The notes: generated by a model from the sequence alone, not told the origin. DNA of 64,000 nt from an uncultured Sterolibacterium sp. (GCA_903904605.1 CAIVDC010000076.1:26472-90471); one strand, 5' to 3'. Positions 52,043-61,716 are shown, numbered from the stretch's first letter. Numbers and translations are program-made.

Positions 52043-52969
52043 ATGCCCAAACTCTACATCGACGAGTTCGTCGGTATCTCCAACCGGCTTGAAGCGCTGC
52101 CGCTCGCCTTCGCGATTCGGAAGGCCTACGGCCACGACATCATCCTCGACTGGCATGAGCTGGATTCGTTTTCCGTGGCGGACACTTCCCGCGGCAAGGT
52201 GAGAATCCTGGCGCGCATCGGTGCGCTGCGTGTGCGCCACTGCGACGAGGCATTGTTCGCGACGCTCGAAGGCAGGAAGATCATCCTGCGCTCGCTCGAC
52301 GGGCCGGCCGAAAGACTCGACCCGATCTACCTGGAAACGGCCGCCCGGCTCAAGCTGGCCGCGCATCTGGCGGAACCGATCCGGCAGGCTTTCGCCGGGC
52401 GAACCGGCCGCCCGGTGATCGGGGTGCATATCCGCCAGGGCGACTACCAGCTCGCCCATGACGAACGTTACGAAATCACCCGGGAGTGGCCGGCCGTGCC
52501 GGTGTGGTGGTACGAACGGATGATGGCCGATATCGTCGCGCGGCAACCCGATGCCTGCTTCTTTCTCTCCTGCACCGGAGACCCTGCCGCCTTTCGCGAG
52601 CTTCACGAGCGCTTCGAGGTGTTCTCCCTCGACCTGCCCTCGCACTATGATTACAAAGGTCCCGACCATCACTCGCGGGTGAATCCGGTCGCGGACCTGT
52701 TTGCCCTGGCCTGCTGTCCGGTGATCCTTGCAACGCCGATCTCGGGATACTCGCACTGGGCGGCGAATGCCCTCGGGCCGCCGAGCACCTGCATCGTCCC
52801 GCTGCCGGGTGCCTGCCGCGACCAGCCGCTGGCCGGCTTGATCCGTCTCTATGGCCAGCGCCTGCCGCGCTGGCGGGCGGCCGGGCGCACCGGCTCCGAT
52901 ACCGCGGCGCTCGGCCCCAGGCTCGAAGGCGTAGCGCTCGATCAAGAGGCCGACGCGTCCTGGCTGTAA
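52043..52969 (+). CDS. Fucosyltransferase-like glycosyltransferase
   Basis: 308 residues, MPKLYIDEFVGISNRLEALP onward. The key motif is GVHIRQGDYQLAH (residues near 132-145), the HxRxGDY peptide of GDP-fucose-dependent transferases (GT11/GT23/NodZ-like). The second conserved zone NPVADLFALACCPVILATPI SGYSHWAANALG corresponds to the C-terminal sugar-nucleotide site with ALA-like core and a conserved Ser. It is encoded between msbA/GT9 and a GT4 gene, so it probably modifies LPS or a surface glycan. The sugar donor is inferred from the motif only. The end overlaps the next start (TAATG). Confidence 0.72.
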   Translation: MPKLYIDEFVGISNRLEALPLAFAIRKAYGHDIILDWHELDSFSVADTSRGKVRILARIGALRVRHCDEALFATLEGRKIILRSLDGPAERLDPIYLETAARLKLAAHLAEPIRQAFAGRTGRPVIGVHIRQGDYQLAHDERYEITREWPAVPVWWYERMMADIVARQPDACFFLSCTGDPAAFRELHERFEVFSLDLPSHYDYKGPDHHSRVNPVADLFALACCPVILATPISGYSHWAANALGPPSTCIVPLPGACRDQPLAGLIRLYGQRLPRWRAAGRTGSDTAALGPRLEGVALDQEADASWL

Positions 52970-54054
52970 TGGCGAAACGCATCCTGTTTTCGGAAAGCTC
53001 GGACAATCTGGGCGGCCAGGAGCTGCAACTCCTGCAGCAGATGCGGGGGCTGGAACAGCGCGGCCTGTCCGTGCTGCTTCTCTGCCGCGAAGGCAGCCGC
53101 GTCGGTGCGGTCGCCAGGGGGCAGGGTCTCGAGACCGTCGCCGTGCCATTCCGCAACAGCCTCCATCCGGCCAGCATCGTGGCCGTCGTCCGCGTCCTGC
53201 GCGCCCGGCGAGCCGATGCCCTAATCAGCCACAGCGGCCACGACGCCAACGTCTGCGCGATAGCCGCCAGGCTGGTCGCCGGCCGGCCGCTGCTGATCCG
53301 GATGCGCACCTATCTGCCGGGCCCGCCGCATGCCTGGACCTACAACACGCTGGCCGATCTGACGCTGGTGCCCAGCGCAGAGATGCGCCGCAGCCTGCTC
53401 GCCCATCCGGGGATCGACCCCTCGCGCATCCGCGTGCTCTACCCTGGGCTCGATTTCGAGCGCATCGGACGGGAGGCGGAGGCGGGCCTGCCGGCGCGGA
53501 TAGCAGCCTGGCTTGCCTGCCGCCCCGGCCCCCTGCTCGTGCATGCCGCGATGCTGCGTCCGGAAAAAGGCCATGCCATGATGCTGACCGTGATGGCGCA
53601 ACTGGTCAGGACGCATCCGACGCTGCGCTATGTCATCGCCGGCGAGGGGGAACTGCACGGCAAGCTGGCCGAATCGGTCGCAGCGATGGGGCTTTCCGAA
53701 CATGTGCTGATCGCCGGCCTGGTGCCCTCCGTCGCCCCGCTCTACCGGCGCGCCGACCTGGTGCTCATGCCGTCGACCTACGAGCCGCTGGGGATGTCCC
53801 AGAGCGAGGCACTGAGCCTCGGCGTCCCCGTGCTTGCGAGCCGCACCGGAGGCATCCCGGAAACCGTGGAGGACCATCGCACCGGTCTGCTCGTCGCGCC
53901 GGGCGATGTGTCAGAATGGTCCCGGGCCCTGGCCTGGGCCCTCGGCCATCCCGCGGAAATGCGCGCGATGGCGCGGGCCGGATGCGACTTCGTCAAGGCC
54001 CGCTTCTCGATGAGCGCCAACATCGACGGATTGCTCGCCAACTTGAACCGCTAA
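52969..54054 (+). CDS. GT4 family glycosyltransferase
   Basis: 361 residues of a GT-B fold: MAKRILFSESSDNLGGQELQ LLQQMRGLEQRGLSVLLLCR at the start; C-terminal donor site AMLRPEKGHAMMLTVMAQLV, VIAGEGELHGKLAESVAAMG and PSTYEPLGMSQSEALSLGVP VLASRTGGIPETVEDH, with the E-x7-E motif. It uses a nucleotide-sugar donor; the acceptor is LPS core or O-chain by context. It overlaps the previous gene (TAATG) and the ligase follows after 27 bases. Confidence 0.93.
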   Translation: MAKRILFSESSDNLGGQELQLLQQMRGLEQRGLSVLLLCREGSRVGAVARGQGLETVAVPFRNSLHPASIVAVVRVLRARRADALISHSGHDANVCAIAARLVAGRPLLIRMRTYLPGPPHAWTYNTLADLTLVPSAEMRRSLLAHPGIDPSRIRVLYPGLDFERIGREAEAGLPARIAAWLACRPGPLLVHAAMLRPEKGHAMMLTVMAQLVRTHPTLRYVIAGEGELHGKLAESVAAMGLSEHVLIAGLVPSVAPLYRRADLVLMPSTYEPLGMSQSEALSLGVPVLASRTGGIPETVEDHRTGLLVAPGDVSEWSRALAWALGHPAEMRAMARAGCDFVKARFSMSANIDGLLANLNR

Positions 54055-54081
54055 CCGAGAACACCACCCGGGAACTCATCC

Positions 54082-55335
54082 ATGCCGCTGCCATCGAGTG
54101 ACACGACGCCGCCGAGAAATGCGCTGACAACAGCCGCCACCTGGTGCGCGATAGCGATGGGTTTCTCGCTGCCGATCAGCACGGCGGCGAGCAATATACT
54201 GCTCGTCGCCGTAGTCGTGCTGTTCGCGCTCTCCGCCGATTATAAAAGGAAGTTTCAGGCGGTCGTCAGCAATCCCGTGGCGATGGCTTGCGCGGCCTTC
54301 TGCACGCTGACGCTGCTCGGCTGCCTGTATGGCCGGGGCAACCCGGCGGACAAGCTGCATTACCTCGGCAAATACCTGACGCTGCTCGCCGTTCCCCTGC
54401 TCGTGCCCCTGTTCGCCGAGCGCGCAGCCCGCATTCGTGCCCTTTTCTCCTTTTGCGCAGCGATGCTGCTGACGCTGGGGCTGTCCTTCCTGATCCGTTT
54501 CGGATGGCTCCCGGCCTTCCTGAAGCCCCTGATGGCCACCCCCAACCCGCTCGTCCATGTCCCCGACGCGGTCGTGTTCAAGCTGTCGATCACCCATGGT
54601 TTCCTGATGGCCTTCACCGCCTTCCTGCTCGCCATCGGCGCCAGGCAGACCGAGTCCTTGCGGGCGCGCTGGACCCTGGCCGTACTCGCCGCGCTGGCAG
54701 CCTACAACGTGCTGTTCATGGTGATCGGCAGGACCGGCTACGTGGTCCTGGCCGCGCTCTGCGTCTATTTCCTGTTCCGCCGTTTCGGCAGGAGAGGCAT
54801 CGTGCTCGCGGCGATTGGCGTCCTGCTCGTCGCTGCCGCCTCCTATCAATGGTCCGAGTCCTTCCGGCAACGGGCGGGCGAAGTCGTCGCCGAAGGAAGG
54901 GCCTGGAAGCAGGGGCGCGGAGACCCGACTTCGATCGGATTGAGGTTCGACTACTATTCCAACACCTTGTCCATCGTCCGCGACCGGCCGCTGTTCGGCG
55001 TCGGCATCGGCGGCTTCGAGCAGGCTTACGGCGAGCGGATCAAGGGCACCGGCATGGCCCCCTCCAACAATCCGCACAACCAGTACCTGCTGATCGCAGC
55101 GCAACTGGGTCTGCTCGGTCTGGCCTGCCTGCTCTGGCTTTACGCGCAAGTCTGGCGGGGCGCCGGGCGGCTCGATCCGCCCTTCGGAGAAATTGCCCGC
55201 GGCCTGCTGCTGGCGATCGTCATCGGCAATCTGTTCAATTCCTTCATGCTCGATTTCACCGAGCGGACATTTTTCGCCTGGCTAAGCGGCGTGTTGTTTG
55301 CGGGCTGGTCGTCCCGAAACATTCAATGCGCCTGA
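54082..55335 (+). CDS. O-antigen ligase (WaaL family)
   Basis: 417 residues, about eleven to twelve membrane segments. The Wzy/WaaL domain is marked by AAYNVLFMVIGRTGYVVLAA and by the periplasmic loop with RFDYYSNTLSIVRDRPLFGV GIGGFEQAYG and SNNPHNQYLLIAAQLGLLGL; the His of PHNQYL is the conserved ligase residue. It would link O-polysaccharide from undecaprenyl carrier to lipid A-core in the periplasm. A general surface-glycan polymerase is the alternative. The stop overlaps that of polA (convergent, 13 bases). Confidence 0.88.
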   Translation: MPLPSSDTTPPRNALTTAATWCAIAMGFSLPISTAASNILLVAVVVLFALSADYKRKFQAVVSNPVAMACAAFCTLTLLGCLYGRGNPADKLHYLGKYLTLLAVPLLVPLFAERAARIRALFSFCAAMLLTLGLSFLIRFGWLPAFLKPLMATPNPLVHVPDAVVFKLSITHGFLMAFTAFLLAIGARQTESLRARWTLAVLAALAAYNVLFMVIGRTGYVVLAALCVYFLFRRFGRRGIVLAAIGVLLVAAASYQWSESFRQRAGEVVAEGRAWKQGRGDPTSIGLRFDYYSNTLSIVRDRPLFGVGIGGFEQAYGERIKGTGMAPSNNPHNQYLLIAAQLGLLGLACLLWLYAQVWRGAGRLDPPFGEIARGLLLAIVIGNLFNSFMLDFTERTFFAWLSGVLFAGWSSRNIQCA

Positions 55336-58025
55336 TCCCAGTTCGCCCCCACGCCGACATCGACCAGCAAGGGCACCTTCAGCTGCGCCACGTCGCACAT
55401 CAGACGCGGCAGCTGTTCGCGCACCGCGACCAGCTCCTGATCGGGGACTTCCAGCACCAGTTCGTCATGCACCTGCAGAACCAACCTCGACTGCAGCCCC
55501 TGGTCGTCCAGCCAGCGCTGCACGGCAAGCATGGCGAGCTTGATCAGGTCCGCCGCGGTGCCCTGCATCGGCGCGTTGATCGCCGCGCGCTCCGCGCCCT
55601 GGCGTCGTCCGGCGTTGCCCGACCTGATCTCCGGCAGCCACAGGCGGCGGCCGAACACCGTCTCGACGTAGCCTTGTTCGCGGGCCTTCTTCCGCGTCTC
55701 CTCCATGTAGCGGGCGACGCCGGGATAGCGGGCGAAATAGCGGTCCATATAGGCCTGCGCCGCGCCGCGCTCGAGGCCCAGTTCGCGCGCCAGGCCGAAG
55801 GCCGACATGCCGTAGATCAGGCCGAAGTTGATCACCTTGGCGGCGCGGCGCTGGTCCGGCCCGACTTCCATCGGGGTCACGCCGAAGATCTCCGCCGCGG
55901 TGGCGCGGTGCACGTCCTCGCCGCGGCCGAAGGCAGCCAGGAGGCGCGGATCGTCCGAGAGATGCGCCATGATGCGCAGTTCGACCTGGGAATAGTCGGC
56001 GGAAACGATGGCGTGAGCAGGGGGCGCGATGAAGGCGCTGCGGATGCGGCGGCCTTCAACAGTGCGCACCGGAATGTTCTGCAGATTCGGCTCCGAGCTC
56101 GCCAGGCGGCCGGTGACCGCGGTCGCCTGCGAGAAGCTGGTATGCACACGGCCGGTGGCCGAATTGACCATGCGCGGCAGCTTGTCGGTATACGTGCCCT
56201 TCAGCTTGGCAAGGCTGCGGTGCTCCAGCAGCAGTTTGGGCAGCGGGTAGTCCAGTGCCAGTTCCGAGAGCACTTCCTCGTCGGTCGAGGGCGTTCCCGA
56301 GGGGGTCTTCTTCAGCACCGGCAGTTGCTGCTTGTCGAACAGGATTTCCTGGATCTGCTTCGGTGAATTGAGGTTGAAAGGCTGGCCCGCCTGCGCATGG
56401 GCCTGCGCCTCCAGTTCCATCAGGCGCCGGCCGAGTTCGTCGCTTTGCCTGGCCAGCGCTGCCGCGTCGATGAGCATGCCGGTGCGCTCCATGCGGAAGA
56501 GCACTTCCGCCACCGGCAGTTCGATCTCGCGGTAAAGGCTGTCCTGCCGGGGCTCCGCCGCCAGCCTGGCGCGAAGCACCCGATGCACGCGCAAGGTGAC
56601 ATCGGCATCCTCGGCGGCGTATTCGCCGGCCCGGTCGACCGCCACCTGGGAGAAAGGGATTCGTGCTGCGCCGCGTCCGGTGATGGCATCGTAGGAAAGG
56701 GTATTGAAGCCCAAGTGCCTCGTCGCCAGCGCGCCCAGGTCGTGAGCCTTGTCGGACTCCAGGACATAGGACTCGAGCAGCGTGTCGTCCTGGATGCCGC
56801 GCAACTCGATGCCGTGATTGGCGAAGATGTGGCGGTCGTATTTGAGGTGCTGGCCGAGCTTCTGCTGTTCGGCCGATTCCAGGTAGGGCCTGAGCTTTTC
56901 CAGCACCGCCGCAAGCGGCAACTGCGCCGGTGCGCCTGCGTAGTCGTGGCCGAGCGGCAGGTAGGCCGCCTGGCCCGGCTGCACCGCGAAGGAGATGCCG
57001 ACCAGCCTCGCCGCGAACGGGTCGAGGTCGGTGGTCTCTGTGTCCACCGAGGTGACTTCCGCCGCAGCGATCAATGCCTGCCAGCGCGCCAGATTCGCCC
57101 AATCGAGGATCATCTCGTAAGCGGCGCGGTGGTCTTCGCTGAGCGTCGCCGGTTCGGCCGCCGTTCCGGCGGCTTCCAGATCCCTGAGCCAGGTCTTGAA
57201 CTCGAGCCGTGCATAGAGTTCCGCGAGCCTTGCCGAGTCCGGCGCGCGCGGCGCAAGATCGCTCACCTGCTCGGGCAGGGCCAGGTCGCAGACAACCGTG
57301 ACCAGACGTTTGCCCAGGGGCAGGAAGTCGAGGGCATTGCGCAGGTTGTCTCCGACCGCCCCGCCGATCTCCGCGGCATGGCTGATGACGCCGTCGAGCG
57401 AGCCGTAACGGGTCAGCCACTTCACGGCCGTCTTCGGCCCGACCTTGTCGACGCCGGGGACGCCGTCCACCGCGTCCCCGGTGAGTGCGAGGTAATCGAC
57501 GATCGACGCCGGAGGCACGCCGAATTTCTTCTCCACCCCGGCCTCGTCCAGGATCTCGCTGCTCATGGTATTGACCAGACGCACGTGGGGGCCGACCAGT
57601 TGCGCCAGATCCTTGTCGCCGGTGGAGATCACGCATTCTATGCCGGCGGCGGCAGCGGCCCGCGCCAGGGTGCCGATGACGTCGTCGGCCTCGACGCCGT
57701 CGACCATCAGGAGCGGCCAGCCGAGTGCGCGTATGCAGTCGTGCAGCGGTTCGATCTGGCGCACCAGATCTTCGGGCATGGGCGGCCGGTGCGCTTTGTA
57801 CTCCGGGTACCAGTCGTCGCGGAAGGTCTTGCCCTTGGCATCGAAGACCACGGCGCGATAGTCGATGCCATCGGCCGCCGGGTATTCGCCGGGCAGCCGG
57901 CGCAGCATGTTCAGGACGCCATAGACCGCGCCTGTCGGCTCTCCGGCCTTGTTGCGCAGGTCGGGCATGGCATGGAAGGCGCGGTAAAGGTAGGACGAAC
58001 CGTCGACGAGAATCAGGGTGGGCAT
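55323..58025 (-). CDS. polA: DNA polymerase I
   Basis: 900 residues from the Met at 58025 (MPTLILVDGSSYLYRAFHAM). 5'-3' exonuclease domain (about 1-290) with DGVEADDVIGTLA, STGDKDLAQL and LTGDAVDGVPGVDKVGPKTA. The 3'-5' proofreading domain is intact: VTSVDTETTDLDPFA, HLKYDRHIFANHG and YAAEDADVTLRVH, so Asp-Glu-Asp-Asp is present. The polymerase domain has SADYSQVELRIMAHLSDD, KVINFGLIYGMSAFGLAREL (O-helix) and LQVHDELVLEVPDQ. Full repair polymerase. It is divergent from the DUF2782 gene. Confidence 0.97.
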   Translation of the reverse strand: MPTLILVDGSSYLYRAFHAMPDLRNKAGEPTGAVYGVLNMLRRLPGEYPAADGIDYRAVVFDAKGKTFRDDWYPEYKAHRPPMPEDLVRQIEPLHDCIRALGWPLLMVDGVEADDVIGTLARAAAAAGIECVISTGDKDLAQLVGPHVRLVNTMSSEILDEAGVEKKFGVPPASIVDYLALTGDAVDGVPGVDKVGPKTAVKWLTRYGSLDGVISHAAEIGGAVGDNLRNALDFLPLGKRLVTVVCDLALPEQVSDLAPRAPDSARLAELYARLEFKTWLRDLEAAGTAAEPATLSEDHRAAYEMILDWANLARWQALIAAAEVTSVDTETTDLDPFAARLVGISFAVQPGQAAYLPLGHDYAGAPAQLPLAAVLEKLRPYLESAEQQKLGQHLKYDRHIFANHGIELRGIQDDTLLESYVLESDKAHDLGALATRHLGFNTLSYDAITGRGAARIPFSQVAVDRAGEYAAEDADVTLRVHRVLRARLAAEPRQDSLYREIELPVAEVLFRMERTGMLIDAAALARQSDELGRRLMELEAQAHAQAGQPFNLNSPKQIQEILFDKQQLPVLKKTPSGTPSTDEEVLSELALDYPLPKLLLEHRSLAKLKGTYTDKLPRMVNSATGRVHTSFSQATAVTGRLASSEPNLQNIPVRTVEGRRIRSAFIAPPAHAIVSADYSQVELRIMAHLSDDPRLLAAFGRGEDVHRATAAEIFGVTPMEVGPDQRRAAKVINFGLIYGMSAFGLARELGLERGAAQAYMDRYFARYPGVARYMEETRKKAREQGYVETVFGRRLWLPEIRSGNAGRRQGAERAAINAPMQGTAADLIKLAMLAVQRWLDDQGLQSRLVLQVHDELVLEVPDQELVAVREQLPRLMCDVAQLKVPLLVDVGVGANWDQAH

Positions 58026-58347
58026 GAGGGCGTGGGCACAATGAGCGCGAAGAACGGGCTGCCGAAGCTTGCCGGGCCTTGGATCTCCGCTCCTGCCGGT
58101 CAAGGCGCGGCGCGCGGGGCATGGCAGGTTTTCGGCATTATGTCAGAATTCGCCGAGGCGACCGACCGCTTGACCGGCGGCGCCCGGAACCGCAGGATCG
58201 GCTCCGGGCGATCGACGAAGCGCGCCGGGTTGTCGCAGCGATCCGCAGGCAGCGTGGGCGGCGCGGCCTCGAACGCCTGCCCGAAGAACGCGAACTGCGG
58301 CCCAACCTTTGATAGAATCAGGCCACAGCCTTCGCCAAGACCCCGCC
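58026..58347. other. Divergent region between polA and DUF2782
   Basis: 322 bases. TAGAAT at 58313-58318 is a candidate -10 for the plus-strand gene. Short open frames exist on both strands but without domain or ribosome-binding site. No RNA element recognised. Confidence 0.35.
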
Positions 58348-58713
58348 ATGCGCCGCATCCTGTTGATCCTCGCCCTGTTCGCCGTCCTCTCCCCTCAGGT
58401 GGGCTCGGGATCGGCTGCAGCCCAGTCGCCTCCGGCGCTGCCGCCCGGCCTGCAACCGATCCCGGAGCCGCCCCCGCCGCCACCCGGGGCGCAACCCGAC
58501 TCCTCCCTCGAGCCCCAGGTGACCATCACCAAGCGCGGCGAGGACAAGGTCGAGGAATACCGCGTGAACAACAAGCTCTACATGATGAAGGTAACGCCGC
58601 CTAACGGCACTCCCTACTATCTCATCGACGAGAAGGGCGACGGCAACATGATCCGCCAGGGTTCGCTCGACACCGGCCTGCGGGTACCGATGTGGGTGAT
58701 CCACTCGTTCTAA
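58348..58713 (+). CDS. DUF2782 secreted protein
   Basis: 121 residues. Signal peptide MRRILLILALFAVLSPQVGS (cut near AAA-QS), then a Pro-rich stretch (PPALPPGLQPIPEPPPPPPG) and the DUF2782 domain with EPQVTITKRGEDKVEEYRVN, YMMKVTPPNGTPYYLIDEKG and PMWVIHSF at the C-terminus. The family is periplasmic and conserved beside polA in betaproteobacteria; function unknown. It lies 4 bases before the next gene. Confidence 0.9.
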   Translation: MRRILLILALFAVLSPQVGSGSAAAQSPPALPPGLQPIPEPPPPPPGAQPDSSLEPQVTITKRGEDKVEEYRVNNKLYMMKVTPPNGTPYYLIDEKGDGNMIRQGSLDTGLRVPMWVIHSF

Positions 58714-58717
58714 GGCA

Positions 58718-59485
58718 GTGCAAGCTCAACAACTTCCCGCGGCTCGCGGCGTCTTCTGGCTGACCGCAGGCTTCGCCCTGTACCGTCGCAGCCCGCCGCT
58801 GCTGACCATGCTGACCATGGGCTATCTCCTGATCGTGGTGGCTTCCGGTCTGATACCGCTGGTCGGCCCCTTCCTCCTGCCGCTGCTGCTGCCTTCCCTG
58901 ACGGCTCTGGTGGCCAACGGCTGCCGTCTGCTCGACCAGGCCGCGGGCCAGGTCCCGCCCTTGTCGCGCGCACTGACCAGCGGCCTGGTCGAACACAAGG
59001 GCCCGCTGCTGCGGCTGGGCTTCCTGCATCTGGCGGGCACCCTGGCAGTGCTCGCTATCGACCTGCTGATCGACGGCAGCGGCTGGTCCGGCCTGGATCT
59101 CGGCATGAGCAAGGAGGCGGTGAGCCTGAGCCACATGCTGCGTCTGATGCTGATCGCCTCGCCGCTGCTCCTGGCATTCTGGTTCGCCCCGCTGCTCACG
59201 GCATGGGACGGCGTGCCGGCGGCCAAGTCGCTGTTCTTCAGCTTCGTCGCCGCCTGGCGCAACTGGCGCGCCTTTCTCGCCTACGGCCTGGCCGCGACGC
59301 TGATCGGCGTGTTCCTGCCGGGCCTCCTCCTGATCGTCGCCAGCCTGCTCTCCCAGACCCTGGGCGAAGTCTTCTCCATGGCCTTGCGCATGCTGCTGGT
59401 CCTGGTCTTGGCGCCGGTGCTGATGGCGAGCGTATACCTCAGCTACCGCGACGTCTTCCATTCCCCGCCAGCCGCCGATGCGTGA
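58718..59485 (+). CDS. Multi-spanning membrane protein (BPSS1780-type)
   Basis: 255 residues, GTG start. Opening ARGVFWLTAGFALYRRSPPL LTMLTMGYLLIVVAS and about six to seven membrane segments, ending MASVYLSYRDVF. The pattern, an N-terminal RGxxW region and a terminal YxSYxDVF motif, is that of the conserved BPSS1780 family beside polA and nadD in betaproteobacteria. Function unknown. It overlaps nadD by 8 bases. Confidence 0.8.
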   Translation: MQAQQLPAARGVFWLTAGFALYRRSPPLLTMLTMGYLLIVVASGLIPLVGPFLLPLLLPSLTALVANGCRLLDQAAGQVPPLSRALTSGLVEHKGPLLRLGFLHLAGTLAVLAIDLLIDGSGWSGLDLGMSKEAVSLSHMLRLMLIASPLLLAFWFAPLLTAWDGVPAAKSLFFSFVAAWRNWRAFLAYGLAATLIGVFLPGLLLIVASLLSQTLGEVFSMALRMLLVLVLAPVLMASVYLSYRDVFHSPPAADA

Positions 59486-60128
59486 AGCCGTGCTGGGCCT
59501 GTTCGGCGGCACCTTCGACCCGGTTCATTACGGACACCTGAGGCTGGCCGAGGAGGCGCGCGTCAAGCTCGGCCTGGAACAGGTGTTGTGGCTGCCGTCG
59601 GGGCGCCCGGCGCACCGCGATGCGCCGGCATGCGCCGCCCAGCACCGACTGGAGATGGTGCGCCTGGCGATCGAGGGCAACCCCGGCTTTGCCCTGGACG
59701 CAGCCGAGGTGCAGGCGGCAGCGCCGAGTTATACCGTAACCAGCCTGGAGCGGCTGCGCAGCCTCCATGGGCCGACAAAACCGCTGGTGCTGCTGCTCGG
59801 CGCCGACGCGTTTGCCGGGCTGAGCGCTTGGCACCGCTGGCAGGAACTATTCGCCCTGGCTCATCTTGCAGTGGCGAGCCGCCCCGGCCACCCGATCGAG
59901 CCCCGGCTGCTGCCGACCGCGCTGGAACACGAGTTCCGGGCCCGCCTGGCGCAAGAGCCCGAGGCGTTGGACCAGGCGCCCGCAGGCGAAATCCTGCCGT
60001 TCACCATCACGTCCCTGGACATCTCGGCAACGTCGATCCGGAAGGCGCTGGACACAAACGCCAGCGCCCGTTATTTGCTCCCCGATCCCGTTCTCGACTA
60101 TATTGCCAGGCACCGGCTTTACCACTAG
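59478..60128 (+). CDS. nadD: Nicotinate-nucleotide adenylyltransferase NadD
   Basis: 216 residues. The nucleotidyltransferase motif GLFGGTFDPVHYGHLRLAEE at the N-terminus, substrate-side RPAHRDAPACAAQHRLEMVR, and ISATSIRKAL near the C-terminus (the SxTxxR-like motif). It joins nicotinate mononucleotide to AMP in NAD synthesis. The start overlaps the membrane-protein gene. It leads nadD-rsfS-rlmH-maf-rng. Confidence 0.96.
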   Translation: MREAVLGLFGGTFDPVHYGHLRLAEEARVKLGLEQVLWLPSGRPAHRDAPACAAQHRLEMVRLAIEGNPGFALDAAEVQAAAPSYTVTSLERLRSLHGPTKPLVLLLGADAFAGLSAWHRWQELFALAHLAVASRPGHPIEPRLLPTALEHEFRARLAQEPEALDQAPAGEILPFTITSLDISATSIRKALDTNASARYLLPDPVLDYIARHRLYH

Positions 60129-60140
60129 AACTAGAGACCA

Positions 60141-60620
60141 ATGGATCTACGCAAGCTGCAGAAAATCGTCGTCACAGCCCTAGAAGACATCAAGGGGCGC
60201 GACATCGAGGTCATCAACACCACCAAGCTCACCTCCCTTTTCGACCGCATGATCATCGCCAGCGCCGACTCCACGCGCCAGGTCAAGGCGCTGGCGCGCA
60301 ATGTCCATGACAAGGTCAAGGAAGCGGGCGGGGAGGTTCTCAGCATCGAAGGCGAGGAGACCGGCGAATGGGTTCTGGTCGATCTCGGCACTATCGTCGC
60401 GCACGTCATGCAGCCGGGCGTGAGAAGCTACTACAACCTGGAGGAACTTTGGCAGGCGAGACCGAAGAAGAGCCTTGCCGCGGCCAACCCGGCGCAGCCG
60501 GCCGGCTCCATCGGCGCGGAGCAGGGTTCCGCGAATGCCCGGGAAGGGGATGACGGCGGCACACCGCCCGCGGCGCTGCGGCGGCGGCGCATCGTAAAGA
60601 AAAGGACGACGGCGCCCTGA
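60141..60620 (+). CDS. rsfS: Ribosome silencing factor RsfS
   Basis: 159 residues. The RsfS/DUF143 domain covers residues 1-110: [75 protein letters not shown]. The last 45 residues are a low-complexity tail ending [13 protein letters not shown]. It binds L14 and prevents subunit joining in starvation. It is 12 bases after nadD and 1 base before rlmH. Confidence 0.95.
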   Translation: MDLRKLQKIVVTALEDIKGRDIEVINTTKLTSLFDRMIIASADSTRQVKALARNVHDKVKEAGGEVLSIEGEETGEWVLVDLGTIVAHVMQPGVRSYYNLEELWQARPKKSLAAANPAQPAGSIGAEQGSANAREGDDGGTPPAALRRRRIVKKRTTAP

Positions 60621-60621
60621 A

Positions 60622-61092
60622 ATGAGGCTGGTCATCGCCGCGGTTGGCACGCGCATGCCGGACTGGGTCGATGCGGGCTACCAGGAATTCGCCCGGCGCA
60701 TGCCGCGAGAGATGCCGCTGGAACTGATCGAGGTGAAGGTCGAGCCGCGAACCTCCGGCAAGCCGGTCGCGGCGCTCCTGGCGGCGGAGGCGGCCCGTCT
60801 GCGTGCGGCGTTGCCGGCGCGGGCCCGCCTGGTGGCACTGGACGAGCGCGGCATGGACCTCACCACCCGGGCGCTGGCGGAGAGGCTGGAGAAGTGGCAG
60901 GGCGGCGGCAGCGATGTCGCATTCGTCATCGGCGGGCCGGACGGGCTGGATTCCAGCCTTGCGCAGGAGGCGGCAGAATCGCTGCGCCTGTCCAGCCTGA
61001 CCCTGCCCCACGCCCTGGTCCGGGTGCTCCTGGCCGAGGCACTGTATCGAGCCGCCAGCCTGCTAAAAGGTCATCACTATCATCGCGAGTGA
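60622..61092 (+). CDS. rlmH: 23S rRNA pseudouridine(1915) methyltransferase RlmH
   Basis: 156 residues of the SPOUT family: [40 protein letters not shown], the SAM knot [20 protein letters not shown] and [20 protein letters not shown] with KGHHYHRE at the C-terminus (HHYHR is conserved). It makes m3-pseudouridine-1915. Position after rsfS is the usual one. Confidence 0.96.
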   Translation: MRLVIAAVGTRMPDWVDAGYQEFARRMPREMPLELIEVKVEPRTSGKPVAALLAAEAARLRAALPARARLVALDERGMDLTTRALAERLEKWQGGGSDVAFVIGGPDGLDSSLAQEAAESLRLSSLTLPHALVRVLLAEALYRAASLLKGHHYHRE

Positions 61093-61095
61093 GGT

Positions 61096-61716
61096 ATGGA
61101 CAACATGATCAAACAGCACCTCTACCTCGCCTCGAGCAGTCCGCGCCGGCGCGAACTGCTGAACCAGATCGACGTCCGCTTCGACCTTCTGCCCTTCCGC
61201 AGCGTGCCGCGCGAAGATTCGGCGGTGAGCGAAGACCTGCTCCCCGGGGAAGCCGCGGAAGACTACGTGGTGCGCGTCGCCCGCGCCAAGGCGGCGAACG
61301 GCAGGCAACTGGTCGCCCAGCGCCGCATGCCGCCGCGAATGGTGCTCGCGGCCGATACCACGGTCGACCTGGACGGCAGCATCATCGGCAAACCTCACGA
61401 CGAAGCCGATGCCATGGCCGTCCTGTCGCGCCTGTCGGGCCGCCGCCATCGCGTCCTGACAGCGGTTGCACTGGCCGACGGCGATCGCATCGAGCATGTC
61501 CTGAGCGTCAGCGAGGTGCGCTTTCGCACCCTCGATGCAGCGGAGATCCGCCAATATGTCGCCTCCGGCGAACCCCTCGACAAGGCCGGCGCCTATGGCA
61601 TCCAGGGCCGCGCCGCGATGTTCGTCCAGTCCATCCAGGGCTCCCATTCCGGCATCGTCGGCCTGCCGCTGTGCGAGACGGCGCTGCTGTTGCGCGCCTT
61701 CGGATATCCTTTGTAG
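61096..61716 (+). CDS. Maf-type nucleotide pyrophosphatase (YhdE subtype)
   Basis: 206 residues. Motifs: LASSSPRRRELLNQIDVRFD, VLAADTTVDLDGSIIGKPHD, and DKAGAYGIQGRAAMFVQSIQ GSHSGIVGLPL. The YhdE subtype (dTTP/UTP) has the DKAGAYGIQG segment; the substrates are inferred. It lies 3 bases after rlmH and is followed by the hairpin-rich spacer and rng. Confidence 0.93.
   Translation: MDNMIKQHLYLASSSPRRRELLNQIDVRFDLLPFRSVPREDSAVSEDLLPGEAAEDYVVRVARAKAANGRQLVAQRRMPPRMVLAADTTVDLDGSIIGKPHDEADAMAVLSRLSGRRHRVLTAVALADGDRIEHVLSVSEVRFRTLDAAEIRQYVASGEPLDKAGAYGIQGRAAMFVQSIQGSHSGIVGLPLCETALLLRAFGYPL

Noticed and set aside
50954..53149. Long minus-strand frame of 731 codons spanning the GT9 and fucosyltransferase-like genes
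   Set aside because: Arg/Ala/Gly-rich shadow in GC-rich DNA; the GT9 and HIRQGDY proteins explain both strands.
58079..58330. Short gene upstream of DUF2782
   Set aside because: Two overlapping frames look faintly coding, but there is no domain, no ribosome-binding site and a promoter-like TAGAAT inside the region.
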